A DNA stretch of 64,000 bases from NCBI GenBank assembly GCA_048465415.1, contig DBFWLO010000019.1, positions 124,001 to 188,000 on the forward strand, read 5' to 3'. This document shows, piece by piece, positions 51,556-61,100 of this stretch (position 1 is the stretch's first letter; each line of letters starts with the position of its first letter). The notes under the pieces are model-generated. The model made no database searches, was not told where the DNA came from, and worked only from the letters and a program-made list of their open reading frames with translations. Source of the DNA: Scatosoma sp048465415. GTDB lineage: Bacteria; Bacillota; Clostridia; Christensenellales; Borkfalkiaceae. The position numbers and the translations under genes were made by a program.

Positions 51556-52131
51556 TCAGATCTTGAAATTCATCGAATTTTTATTTTGGGTGGAACGGAA
51601 CTTTACTTTCGGATACTTTTTAATCAGCGCTTTCACTTCTGGAGCGTATTGTTCGGGTACAGGAAAACGGAAAGTCTTTCCCGCGCCTGTGTCCAGCTGT
51701 ACGATCACTTCTTTGGAAGCCTTCGCGTACTCGTAAAGCATCGCCGCCGTCTGAATTCCCGTCCAGGGTATGACGCGCGCGCTTCCCAGCGTTCCCCGGC
51801 AGCTCACGCCCTCTTCCGACAGTTCCACCCGCCAGCGCAGACAGCGAAGCAGCCAATAGGTAGCGGCGCAGAGAAAGATCATGCCCAGCGTCATACCGTA
51901 GAGAAAGTCGCCCTTTTTCTCTTCCAACGCGGCGCACAGACAAACGACGGCGCCTACGCCGTACGCCGTATACGCGATCAGCCGGGACACCGGTACGAGA
52001 ACGACGCGCAAGCGTCCGTCCGCTCTTTTTTCGAGACGCACGCCGCCCGTTTTGCCCCGCTGTCTGTAAATTATCAAAATGGCGATCAAACCGAAGAGGA
52101 CCGTGACGGTCGACAGGATTTTCGTGATCAT
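51556..52131 (-). CDS. Small membrane protein with PH-like domain, function unknown
   Basis: It has 191 residues. Hydrophobic segments are at about 5-21, 47-70 and 78-96. The C-terminal half (LRWRVELSEEGVSCRGTLGS, RVIPWTGIQTAAMLYEY) has the pattern of bacterial PH-like domains, with a strand order ending in a helix (APEVKALIKKY). No catalytic motif is seen. It has its own promoter, and may be read together with the downstream TetR gene. Confidence 0.65.
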   Translation of the reverse strand: MITKILSTVTVLFGLIAILIIYRQRGKTGGVRLEKRADGRLRVVLVPVSRLIAYTAYGVGAVVCLCAALEEKKGDFLYGMTLGMIFLCAATYWLLRCLRWRVELSEEGVSCRGTLGSARVIPWTGIQTAAMLYEYAKASKEVIVQLDTGAGKTFRFPVPEQYAPEVKALIKKYPKVKFRSTQNKNSMNFKI

Positions 52132-52173
52132 TTTTTCAATTCTCTCCCTTTACGCCCGACGTCCGTTTTTTGT

Positions 52174-52202
52174 ATCATACCATATTTTGAAAATTTTGTC
52201 AA
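52174..52202 (-). promoter_or_regulatory. Promoter of the PH-like membrane protein gene
   Basis: TTGACA (52197-52202), 17 bases, TATGAT (52174-52179) on the minus strand, 43 bases before the start at 52131. Confidence 0.8.
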
Positions 52203-52345
52203 TGTCGTACAAAACCTTTTTGTATAATTTCACACAATTTCTATGCTATGCGCGATAAACGCATACCTGTCCGGGCGGTATGTCCCTTCGGCAGCAGCGA
52301 ACTTCGATTTCGTCGGCGGGGCGGAAAATACCCCTGCTCTTTGCC

Positions 52346-52374
52346 TTGACAAAAAACGGGAAAACGCTTATAAT
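52346..52374 (+). promoter_or_regulatory. Promoter of the GT4 glycosyltransferase gene
   Basis: TTGACA, 17 bases, TATAAT on the plus strand, 117 bases before the ATG. With the minus promoter at 52174 it forms a divergent pair in a 359-base spacer that has no other supported feature. Confidence 0.85.
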
Positions 52375-52490
52375 GATACTATCTATACGGAGAATACAGA
52401 AAATCTTTGCGAATACCTATACGATTCGCACCCTTCCCCCGTCATCGACGCGCGGTATAATCTGCCGCCGAAAGGAACCTTACGAATTTT

Positions 52491-53675
52491 ATGAAAATCA
52501 CCATTATTTGCGATATTCCCTTAAAGGAAAACAACGGTACGGCGATCGCAGCCATGAATCTCATTCGCTTTCTGAAAAAGCAAGGCCATACGCTCGTCGT
52601 CGTTTCGCCCGAGTCGGACATTCCGAAGCTGGATGAAGAGGTGCGAGTCCCGAAGATCAATTTCCTTTTTCTCAATAATTATGTGGAAAAAAACGGCGTA
52701 ACGCTCGGAAAGCCGCAGAAAAAAGTGCTCGCGGCCGCCATCGAGAATGCGGACGTGGTGCATCTGTTGATGCCGCTCATTCTTTCCCGCGCGGCGCTGA
52801 AAATCGCCCGTGCGCTGGACGTGCCCGTCACCGCCAGTTTTCATTGTCAGGCCGAAAATTTCTCCAATCATCTCAAAATGATGAATAATCAATGGTTCAA
52901 CGAACAGGTATATCATAATTTTTATCGTGCGGTCTACAAGCATTGCGACTGCGTACATTATCCCACGCAGTTTATCCGCAACGTCTTTGAAAACACAGCG
53001 GGACCCACCAACGGTTTCGTCATTTCCAACGGCGTCAATCCCCTGTTCGCCGGGCCGCGCAACGAACAGGCAAGACCGCCGGAATACGCCGATAAATACG
53101 TCGTACTGTGTTCGGGCCGATTTTCTCAGGAAAAGGCGCAGCATGTTCTCATTGAAGCGGCCAAGCTCTCGAAATACAGGAATAAATTGCAGTTGATTTT
53201 TGCCGGCGAGGGACCGCTCAAAGGAAAACTCGAAAAGCAGGCGTCTGCGCTGCGCATACCGCCCGTATTCCGCTTTTTCAAGCGCGAGGAGTTGGCGGAG
53301 ATCATCGGCTACGCCGATCTGTATGTGCATACCGCGGAAGTGGAAATCGAAGCCATTGCGTGCCTGGAAGCCATCTGCGGCGGACTTCTGCCCATCATCG
53401 CGGACTCTCCGCGAAGCGCCACCCGCTATTTTGCCCTCACGCCGAAAAACCTCTTTCCTTACGACGACGAGGAAGCGCTGGCTTCGACGCTTGACTACTG
53501 GCTCGATCACGGGGAAGAAAGGCAGGCGTGTCTCGACAATTATCGCTGCTTCTCTCAGCGTTTCACGCTCGAAGAGTGCATGAAGCAAATGGAACAAATG
53601 CTTTTTTCGGCGGCATCTCGTAAAAAACAGCCGGAACCGACCGACGACGAATCTCAAAAGGAATACGGCGCCTGA
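52491..53675 (+). CDS. GT4-family glycosyltransferase
   Basis: Two-Rossmann (GT-B) enzyme of 394 residues. The N-terminal fold starts MKITIICDIPLKENNGTA with HLLMPLILSRAALKIARALD and TASFHCQAEN. The donor-side motif is in CSGRFSQEKAQHVLIEAAKL, and the E-x7-E type segment in EVEIEAIACLEAICGG. Relatives add glucose or mannose to diacylglycerol or polyprenyl carriers; the acceptor is not decidable here. AAAGGAA precedes the ATG at a long distance. A membrane protein gene follows after 19 bases, likely in one operon. Confidence 0.88.
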   Translation: MKITIICDIPLKENNGTAIAAMNLIRFLKKQGHTLVVVSPESDIPKLDEEVRVPKINFLFLNNYVEKNGVTLGKPQKKVLAAAIENADVVHLLMPLILSRAALKIARALDVPVTASFHCQAENFSNHLKMMNNQWFNEQVYHNFYRAVYKHCDCVHYPTQFIRNVFENTAGPTNGFVISNGVNPLFAGPRNEQARPPEYADKYVVLCSGRFSQEKAQHVLIEAAKLSKYRNKLQLIFAGEGPLKGKLEKQASALRIPPVFRFFKREELAEIIGYADLYVHTAEVEIEAIACLEAICGGLLPIIADSPRSATRYFALTPKNLFPYDDEEALASTLDYWLDHGEERQACLDNYRCFSQRFTLEECMKQMEQMLFSAASRKKQPEPTDDESQKEYGA

Positions 53676-53694
53676 GCCGCTGCTAAGTTTAAAA

Positions 53695-54444
53695 ATGAAA
53701 AAAACAAAATTCGATTTTCAAACGATCTTTCAACTTGTCAATTTCACGCTGTATCTGGGGTGCGTCGTCTATGCGCTGCTCGCCATGGTACTGCCGCTGA
53801 AACTTCCGCAGCCGGCGCACATGATGCTTTTGCAGACGATTCAGGCGCTTGCGTTTCTGCTCGTGCCCTTTCTCGTCGAGAAGCTGTTCAAAGTGAAGAT
53901 GTCTTTAACAGCGCGCATTCTCATCGACTGTTTCGCCTTCGGCGCGATTTTCTGCGGCCAGATTTTACGGCTTTACGATTCCGTTTCCTGGTGGGACGTT
54001 CTCATGCACTCCATTTCGGGCGTTCTTCTGTTCTTTTTCGGGCTTTCCCTGGCCTCTTATCACTTTGACCGGGGCGGAAAACCGAATAAATTCGGACTGC
54101 TTCTGTTTGCCTGCATGTTCGCCTTCGGCGTGGCGGCGCTCTGGGAAGTGGCGGAGTTCACGACGGATTCCCTCTTTCACGCCGATTCCCAGCGCTATAT
54201 TCCCGAAAACGAGCTTTATAACGGCGGGGACGGCTCCAAGCCCTTGAACGGTACCCCGGAGGAGATCGCGGAATTTTATTCCCGGCCGGAAGGCTATCGT
54301 TACGCGCTGATGGACACGATGACCGACGTCATCTGCGGCTGCGCCGGCTGCGCGGTCGGACTGGTGATTGTGATTTCGCTCAGAAAATCTTCCACGCCCT
54401 TATATTCCTTGATCAAGAAAAAGGAAGAACGGGAACAAGTTTAA
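53695..54444 (+). CDS. YjdF-like (DUF2238) integral membrane protein
   Basis: It has 249 residues with about six hydrophobic segments. The polar residues inside membrane segments (WWDVLMHSISGVLLFFFGLS, ALWEVAEFTTD, LMDTMTDVICGCAG) form the His/Glu/Asp pattern of the DUF2238 family, related in arrangement to small membrane hydrolases. Activity is unknown. It is probably transcribed with the GT4 gene upstream and ends at a good terminator. Confidence 0.72.
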   Translation: MKKTKFDFQTIFQLVNFTLYLGCVVYALLAMVLPLKLPQPAHMMLLQTIQALAFLLVPFLVEKLFKVKMSLTARILIDCFAFGAIFCGQILRLYDSVSWWDVLMHSISGVLLFFFGLSLASYHFDRGGKPNKFGLLLFACMFAFGVAALWEVAEFTTDSLFHADSQRYIPENELYNGGDGSKPLNGTPEEIAEFYSRPEGYRYALMDTMTDVICGCAGCAVGLVIVISLRKSSTPLYSLIKKKEEREQV

Positions 54445-54682
54445 TATAAAAGCCGAGGCAAATGCCCCGGCTTTTTTTCGCTCTATCCTTGACGGAATTT
54501 TTCACTTCCCCTATATCGAGTTTATCCATCTTAATCGCGAAACATCTTTGCATAGGAGTCCAAGTATATCCGTTGAACATATAATTTATATGTTCGGGAT
54601 AAGAATCGTCCGCTAGGAATCCGTTTAATTCGTGCGCATATCGCGTCAGGTTTTCGCTTAAAAATTCCTCGCATATCCCCAA
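54413..54682 (-). pseudogene. Possible remnant of a coding sequence, unknown
   Basis: A frame of 89 codons begins at a TTG (54682) with no ribosome-binding site and follows an in-frame TAA 12 bases upstream. Part of it reads like protein (YAHELNGFLADDSYPEHINY, then MFNGYTWTPMQRC and AIKMDKLDIGEVKNSVKDR). Its end runs through the terminator and the last codons of the convergent gene. It is either a decayed gene fragment or chance. Apart from this, 54479-54820 shows only an inverted repeat TTTCATC/GATGAAA (54781-54809). Confidence 0.25.
54448..54478 (+). terminator. Terminator of the GT4/YjdF-like operon
   Basis: AAAGCCG and GGC pair with GCC and CGGCTTT around AAAT, with one A-C mismatch, followed by seven T. 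Confidence 0.85.
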
Positions 54683-54820
54683 GTGAACGCTGTCTTACAA
54701 GGACGGCGTTGCATTTTATGCTGCGGCATGCCGTCAAAAGAGATGTCCGTAGGATTTATAAACAATATATTTACCGCTTATTTCATCATAATTTTTCCCT
54801 CTGATGAAATAATTGTCGAT

Positions 54821-54860
54821 AAAAATACAGGAACCGTGCCGAAAACGCACAAATTCCTGT
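54821..54860 (-). terminator. Terminator of tRNA-Val
   Basis: On the minus strand ACAGGAA pairs with TTCCTGT, with an inner GTGC/GCAC stem, followed by ATTTTTATC. It starts five bases after the tRNA CCA end. Confidence 0.8.
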
Positions 54861-54864
54861 ATAA

Positions 54865-54941
54865 TGGTGGTCTCGAAAGGGCTCGAACCTTCGACCTCAT
54901 GCATGTGAAGCATGCGCTCTAACCAACTGAGCTACGAGACC
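54865..54941 (-). tRNA. tRNA-Val (anticodon CAC)
   Basis: 77 bases on the minus strand. Acceptor GGTCTCG pairs with CGAGACC. The D-arm has AGCTCAGTTGGTTAGAGC. The anticodon stem CATGC/GCATG encloses TTCACAT, giving anticodon CAC for codon GUG. The T-loop GGTTCGAGCC is present and CCA is encoded. Confidence 0.96.
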
Positions 54942-54967
54942 AAAGACACTTGATATATAACGTTGTC

Positions 54968-54996
54968 AGTATATCACTTTTTTTTCTTTTTGTCAA
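54968..54996 (-). promoter_or_regulatory. Promoter of tRNA-Val
   Basis: TTGACA (54991-54996), 17 bases, TATACT (54968-54973) on the minus strand. Confidence 0.8.
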
Positions 54997-55097
54997 TCTT
55001 TTTCGAGAAAAAAATCCTCGCGTTTTTGAATTTTTCCGAATTTCGCTTTTTCGAAAATCCCGACAAAAAAATTTGCCGTGAAACTATGCAAAATCGC

Positions 55098-55126
55098 TTG
55101 TTTTATTTAGTAAAATGTACTATATT
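55098..55126 (+). promoter_or_regulatory. Promoter of the YitT-family gene
   Basis: TTGTTT, 17 bases, TATATT on the plus strand, 34 bases before the ATG at 55161. Confidence 0.55.
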
Positions 55127-55160
55127 ATATGAAAGTAAATTATCCACAAGGACTTTCACC

Positions 55161-56213
55161 ATGGACAATCAGAATGAAGCAGAACAAAACGCATCGATCG
55201 ACGAACCCGGAGGCAAAAAAAAGTTAGTCCCCCTCTCTCCTCCCGATAAGGACGACGTTCGCCCCGGGACCATTCTCTTCGATATTCTTATCTGCTTTAT
55301 CGCCGCCCTGCTCGTTTCCGCTTCCCTTTATTATTTTTCAAATTATAACCGATTCGCCCCCGGCGGAATTACCGGTCTCGCTTCTATCTGCGCGTTTCTC
55401 ACCGAGGATTATTTCGGCGAAGTGACGCTGAACATGAGTATTTTCATGTTTCTTTTCAACCTTCCCATTTTCATTCTCGCGGTCATTTTCGTGAGCCGCA
55501 AAACGGGCGTTATGCTCATCGTCTATCTCGTATTTCAATCTCTCCTTTTGATGTTCTTCAAATACCTGCATACGCGCTACGGGATCTCCTATTACGGCGC
55601 GCTGCCGACGAGCGGGTGTTACCAGGAGGGCAATAATTTAGTCTTCGCCTCCATCGGCGTCGGCGTCATTTCCGGGTTCGGTTTTTCCCTGATGATCCGC
55701 CGTTTCGGCGCCTCGGGCGGCACTTACGCGATTTCCGCGCTGATCAAACGTTTTCACCCCGAGACAAACATCGCCTGGCTCTCTTTCGCGATGGACGCGT
55801 CCGTCGTCGTGCTTGCCTTTTTTGTCTATCGTTCGGGCGCCAACTCGGTCATTTCCACGCTTTCCAACATCTTCATCTCCGACATCGTCGTCGATTTCAT
55901 GCTGCAAGGTTTGAAGAGCGGCTATAAATTTGAAATCGTCACCGATAAGGCCGAAGAACTTTCCGCGGAACTTATGGAAAAGCTCGGCCGCGGCGTCACT
56001 ATGCTGCATGCCGAAGGCATGTATACGCATCAGAATAAAATGCTCCTCCTCTGCATCGTCCGCAAGCGCCAGGTCGGGGAATTTTTGAAAATTCTCCGGC
56101 GCTATAACTCGACCTTCTCCTATTCCTGCCGCGTCAACGAAGTGTACGGCAAATTTGAACGCGAACCGAAAAAGAAAAACGGCGAAAGCAACGAACAGCC
56201 GCAAAAAAAATAG
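55161..56213 (+). CDS. YitT-family membrane protein with DUF2179 domain
   Basis: It has 350 residues. A charged N-terminus of about 35 residues precedes five to six hydrophobic segments containing NRFAPGGITGLASICAFL and GFGFSLMIRRFGASGGTYAI, the two glycine-rich repeats of YitT proteins. The C-terminal cytosolic DUF2179 domain (EIVTDKAEELSAELMEKLGR, then GVTMLHAEGMY) is complete and ends in a Lys-rich tail. Substrate is unknown. I chose the ATG at 55161 because AAGGA lies eight bases upstream; an open frame reaches 66 codons further but overlaps the promoter. Confidence 0.9.
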   Translation: MDNQNEAEQNASIDEPGGKKKLVPLSPPDKDDVRPGTILFDILICFIAALLVSASLYYFSNYNRFAPGGITGLASICAFLTEDYFGEVTLNMSIFMFLFNLPIFILAVIFVSRKTGVMLIVYLVFQSLLLMFFKYLHTRYGISYYGALPTSGCYQEGNNLVFASIGVGVISGFGFSLMIRRFGASGGTYAISALIKRFHPETNIAWLSFAMDASVVVLAFFVYRSGANSVISTLSNIFISDIVVDFMLQGLKSGYKFEIVTDKAEELSAELMEKLGRGVTMLHAEGMYTHQNKMLLLCIVRKRQVGEFLKILRRYNSTFSYSCRVNEVYGKFEREPKKKNGESNEQPQKK

Positions 56214-56219
56214 AATCTC

Positions 56220-56250
56220 ACGCTTTCCTCCTTTGGGGAAAGCGTTTTTT
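56220..56250 (+). terminator. Terminator of the YitT-family gene
   Basis: ACGCTTTCC pairs with GGAAAGCGT around a short loop, followed by six T. Confidence 0.9.
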
Positions 56251-56331
56251 GTCTATTCTCCGCCCAAATCGACTTTTTTCCATTTTTTATACTTTTTTCG
56301 ACAAATTCATGATATTCTTTTCGCCCCCGAC

Positions 56332-56360
56332 TTGCATTTTATTATAAAACATAGTATAAT
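56332..56360 (+). promoter_or_regulatory. Promoter of the solute-binding protein gene
   Basis: TTGCAT, 17 bases, TATAAT on the plus strand, 66 bases before the ATG at 56427. Confidence 0.78.
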
Positions 56361-56426
56361 ACAATGGAATCGATAATTTTTCTTTTCAAAAATATTCGGG
56401 ATATACGTATCCAAAGGACTCTCACC

Positions 56427-58043
56427 ATGAAAAGACTGAAAAAGCTCGTCACGTCCGCTCTCGCCCTCCTGATGCTTTTTGCCTCTTTCGGCGCCGCCGC
56501 CTGCAAAAGCGACTCGGACGACAGCACGCAAGACGACAGCAAAAAACTCGAAAAGTATGAACAAATGCTGAAAGAGCAGGATCACAAAATCCAGCTCTCC
56601 GTTTGGACTTATTACAACAACAAACAGTCGGCCGCGTTTGAAAAGGTAAAAAATACGTTCAACAACACCGTCGGCAAAGAAAAGAATATCTATATCGTCG
56701 ACACTCCCACTTTCGCCAACGTTTCCAAATTGACGCAAACTTTAAACGACGCCTTCAAAAAAGATTCGGGAAAGCCCAACATTTTTCAGATATACTCCGA
56801 CGATTTAAAATCGCTCGACGACACATATAAAGCAATCGCCTCTCTCGACGATTATTTCACCGAGAGCGAATCGGACTCGTACGTCGACAGTTTCTTTGAG
56901 GACGGCTATATCAACGACGGGTTGAAGCTCATTCCCACCGCCAAATCCACCGAAGTATTCATGCTCAACAAGACGGACTGGGATCGCTTTGCCGCCGGGT
57001 ACAACGCAGCGGCAGAGGAAAAGGACAAAGTGAGTCTCGATTCCCTGAAAACGATCGAAGGCATTACCGCCACCGCCGAAAAATATTATCGCTGGTCGAA
57101 CGGCAAAGCCCTGTTCGGCCGCGACGCGCTCGCGAACTATATCCTCACCTCGGCGCGCTCGCTGGGCCGGACCGTGATCCAGCCGGAGGGGGAGCAGGTG
57201 AAGGTGGTGCTCGATAAAGAGACGTTCCGGCGCATTTACGATAATTTTTACGTACCTTACGTCAAAGGCCATTTCTACGCGCAGGATCGTTTCCGTTCCG
57301 GGGACGTGAAAACGGGCAAAATCCTCTCTTATGTCGGTTCCACTTCCAGCGTTTCGTACTTTCCCGCTTCTATACAGGTGAGCGACGATTCCTCTTATCC
57401 GATCGAAACTTACGTGGCGCCTACGCCCGTCTTTGAAAACGGAAAAAAGGTCGCCATTCAGCAGGGCGCGGGGCTGGCGGTGACGAAAACGGACGAGGTG
57501 ACGGAGTACGCGTCCTGCGTATTCATCAAATATCTGTCCGAGAATATCGATTTCGCCGCGGCGATGAATTACGTTCCCGTGCTCAAAACCGCCTACGGAG
57601 AAAACAGTGTGCAAAAGATCCAGACCGCGGTTTTGGAAAGCGAATGGGAATACTACCTGCAAAAGAACGAAAAGAAGGAAGAAGATTTTACCGAGAGCGA
57701 AATCTCCGAAATCAAAACGAATATCGCCAAAGACAATCAAGTGATTCTGGATACTTACGCGGTCACTTACGAAACGATGCAAAACTACGAAATCTGGGCT
57801 TCTTTCCCCTACGAAAACAGCGCCAAGATCCGTACGATTTTCGAATATGCTCTGGCGGGCGAAAAACCGGCGGGACTCGGCATGGACAATCTGAAAAACG
57901 GAGACGACCTGCTCGCGGCCGTAAACGAACGAGTGAAAAACGGCGAAACTCACGACGCGGCAGCGGCTGCGGAACTTGCCGCTTATACCTTCGACGACTG
58001 GTATAACGAACTCGTAAAGATTATCGGAACTTTATCCGCCTGA
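56427..58043 (+). CDS. Extracellular solute-binding lipoprotein (family 1 type)
   Basis: It has 538 residues. A lipoprotein signal (MKRLKKLVTSALALLMLFAS, then FGAAACKSDSDD) predicts cleavage before Cys26 and anchoring outside the membrane. The mature part has the fold of sugar-binding proteins (IQLSVWTYYNNKQSAAFEKV at the start, NKTDWDRFAAGYNAAAEE in the middle, AFVKYLSE-like hinge sequence). The start has AAAGGA eight bases upstream. No ABC permease or ATPase gene is nearby. The next gene, 64 bases on, encodes a Cache-GGDEF-EAL receptor, so the protein may serve as a sensor input. Confidence 0.85.
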   Translation: MKRLKKLVTSALALLMLFASFGAAACKSDSDDSTQDDSKKLEKYEQMLKEQDHKIQLSVWTYYNNKQSAAFEKVKNTFNNTVGKEKNIYIVDTPTFANVSKLTQTLNDAFKKDSGKPNIFQIYSDDLKSLDDTYKAIASLDDYFTESESDSYVDSFFEDGYINDGLKLIPTAKSTEVFMLNKTDWDRFAAGYNAAAEEKDKVSLDSLKTIEGITATAEKYYRWSNGKALFGRDALANYILTSARSLGRTVIQPEGEQVKVVLDKETFRRIYDNFYVPYVKGHFYAQDRFRSGDVKTGKILSYVGSTSSVSYFPASIQVSDDSSYPIETYVAPTPVFENGKKVAIQQGAGLAVTKTDEVTEYASCVFIKYLSENIDFAAAMNYVPVLKTAYGENSVQKIQTAVLESEWEYYLQKNEKKEEDFTESEISEIKTNIAKDNQVILDTYAVTYETMQNYEIWASFPYENSAKIRTIFEYALAGEKPAGLGMDNLKNGDDLLAAVNERVKNGETHDAAAAAELAAYTFDDWYNELVKIIGTLSA

Positions 58044-58107
58044 GCGGAACGGTACTCTTTTCCCTTCCAGGCTCTTTACTTTTGCAGATAACGCTCACGG
58101 TGTGCTC

Positions 58108-61100
58108 ATGAAAAATAACCGACCGAAAAAAAATCGTTCGATAATGACGAAAATACTTATTCCCATGACACTCGTGTTCATGCTGCAAACCGCTATTTTT
58201 GTTTCGGCGGTCTTTTTGAGCGGCACATTCGACAATATGCGCCGCAACAAACGCAACGCGTTTTATAATCAGACCGCTTCCCGGATCTCCAACATCGAGA
58301 GCACGGCGTCCAACAAATGGATGAACGTAGAATATACATACGTAAAGATCCTCGATAAAGCGCAGAGAGTTTTCGCGGACGAAGGCTTGACGGCGAAAGA
58401 ATTTCTCGGTCTGACGGGAGACGACCTGACTCGCGTCAGCACGCGCATCATCAACGACGTTTCCGTAAACGTCGCGGAAGCCATGCGCATTTCTTACACG
58501 ACGGGGGCGTTCGCCGTCTTCGGAGAAGACGCGCTCGTCAATCGCTACGGGCTCTATCTTAGGGATAACGATCCCGATACCAATTCCGCCGATAACTCCG
58601 ATCTGACCGTAGAAATCGCGCCGCTGAGTTTTCCGACTGGGAAAATGATCAGTTCGAGCAACCGGAATTATAAATTTCCGTTTGAAAAAAACGGGGCTTC
58701 CTGGTCGGAATTTTTTACCGTGCCGGTAGAAGCGTACGCCGAGTCAGAGGAACGCGAAAGCGCGCTCGCCTATGCGAAATGCGGTTGGTGGTCGCCCCTG
58801 CATTACCTGACTAACGAATCCGTCAACGATTCCACGCGGATCGCGACCTATTCCGTACCGCTCGTCGCGGAAGACGGAACTTTGTTCGGAGTATACGGCG
58901 TCGACGTTTCGGAAAATTTATTGAAAAAAATGCTCCCCTTTTCCGAGCTCAACGAGCAGAACGAAGCGTCTTATATCCTTTCGCTGTCGGGCGCGAAGAA
59001 CGAAAACCCGAAAAAAAATTCTCTTTCCTCGGGATTCAGCGCGGAAGAGTTTTTGGAGAAGGTACAGGCGGACACGCCTGAATATTCGGAAACCGGCCTT
59101 ACCGGCGTCTATCAGGTAAAAGTGCAAAAGACGTCTTATTGCGTAGCGTCGCAGGAAATACCTCTGTACGAAAAGAATACGCCCTTTGAAAACGAAACGT
59201 GGGTACTGTATTCGCTGGTGGACGAAGATATTCTCTTTGCGGAGATCCAGACGATCCTCAGTACGATCATTCGCTTCGTGATTCTCGCCTTTTTCGTGGC
59301 AACCGCGATTGCGGCGCTCGTTTCCTATCTCATTTCCCGTCCCATCACCGCGTTGACGAAAAAGGTCAATAACATGGCCGTCACGCCGCGGCTGAGCTTT
59401 ACGCCCACCGCTATCAAGGAAATCGACAATTTGACGGGCGCGATCGAAGAGCTCAGCAACCGGGTGGTCGAAGCGAACGCGAAGCTGGAAAAGACGATCG
59501 CTCTGACGGGCATGCCCGTCGCGTCTTTCGAATACGACGCCGAAGACGGATATTTCTTTATGACGGAGAACTTCGGAGAGGTGTTCGGGCTCTCCTCCGC
59601 AGTATCTTTCAAAGAATTTTCTTTAAAAGATTTCCTGCGTTTTCTCGAAGAACGGAATCCGTATATAATTCAGCAGCAGGACGTGCCGGAAGAACGGCAG
59701 TCGGTCGTCGTCTATAAATTTGAGGACGAAACCGGCGCTGTGCGCTGGGTGGAGATGCGCAGGGTAAAACAGGAGGACGGAAATCACGTTTTAGGCGTCG
59801 TCAATAACGTCACGGCCGCCTATCGGGAAAAGGAAACGCTTATCTTCGAGCGCAATTTCGACGTTCTGTGCGGCATCTACAACCGCCGCGCCTTTACGGA
59901 AAACATACAGCGGATCTTCGAGGAGGAAGCGCTCGGCATCGGCGCTTTCATGATGTTCGATATCGATAATCTCAAATATATCAACGACAACTACGGCCAT
60001 GATTTCGGCGACCGGTATATTCAGAGCGCGGCGCACTGTCTGATCGAAGAATGCCGGCCCCTGCCGAAAAAGATTTACGGACGGCGTTCCGGCGACGAAT
60101 TTTACGCCTTTATCTACGGCTACGCCAACCTCGACGACGTAAAGAAAGACGTGGAAAAGATTTACCGCGGCTTTAAAAACGGGTTTATCACGTCCGGCAG
60201 CGATACGATCCGGGTGCGGATCTCGGGCGGCGTCAGTCTCTATCCGCAGGACAGCCGCATGCCCGAAGAGCTCATGCGCTTCGCGGATTTCGCCATGTAC
60301 GAGATCAAAACGACAGCCAAAGGCGAACTCGCTTATTACGACAGCAAGACTTATCTTAAAAACGCCTTTTTGCTCGGCAGCAAGGAAGATCTCTTTAATC
60401 TGCTCGAAAACGAACTGGTGGAATTTCACTATCAGCCTATCGTCAGCCTGGAAACGGGCAGGATCTACGGTTATGAAACGCTCATGCGCTCCACGCTGCC
60501 CGCGTTCAAATCCCCGCAGGACATCTTTAATGTCGCGAGATTCCACTATCGACTCGGTCAGTTGGAGAAGCTCACTTTCTTCAAAGGGATACGCGATTTC
60601 GAGGCTCTGAGGCTTCCGCCCTCCGTACGGCTGTTTATCAATTCCGTACCCAGTCAGGATCTAAAAGACGAGGAATGGTCGGAATTGAAGGCGGCTTACA
60701 ATCGCCAATTCGATCATATCGTCGTGGAATTCACCGAATACGAGCGCGCTTCCTATAACGCCATGCAGCATAAACTCAAACATATCCGCGACTGCGGGGC
60801 CAGCGTGGCGCTCGACGATTACGGCACGGGCTACAACGGCGAGGCGGTGCTGCTGGAATGTTTCCCCGATTTCGTCAAAATCGATATACTGCTCGTCAAA
60901 AACGTCGACAAGGACACCGAACGGCAGAAGATTATCGCCAACCTCGTCGGCTTCGCCCGCGAGCGCAAGATGCAGTGCGTCGCCGAAGGAGTGGAAACGC
61001 CGCAGGAATTGGAAACGGTCATACGCCTGGGCTGCGATTTCGTGCAGGGCTTTTACATCGCCCGGCCGGCGAAAATCCCGCCCGTCGTTCCCAACCCGAT

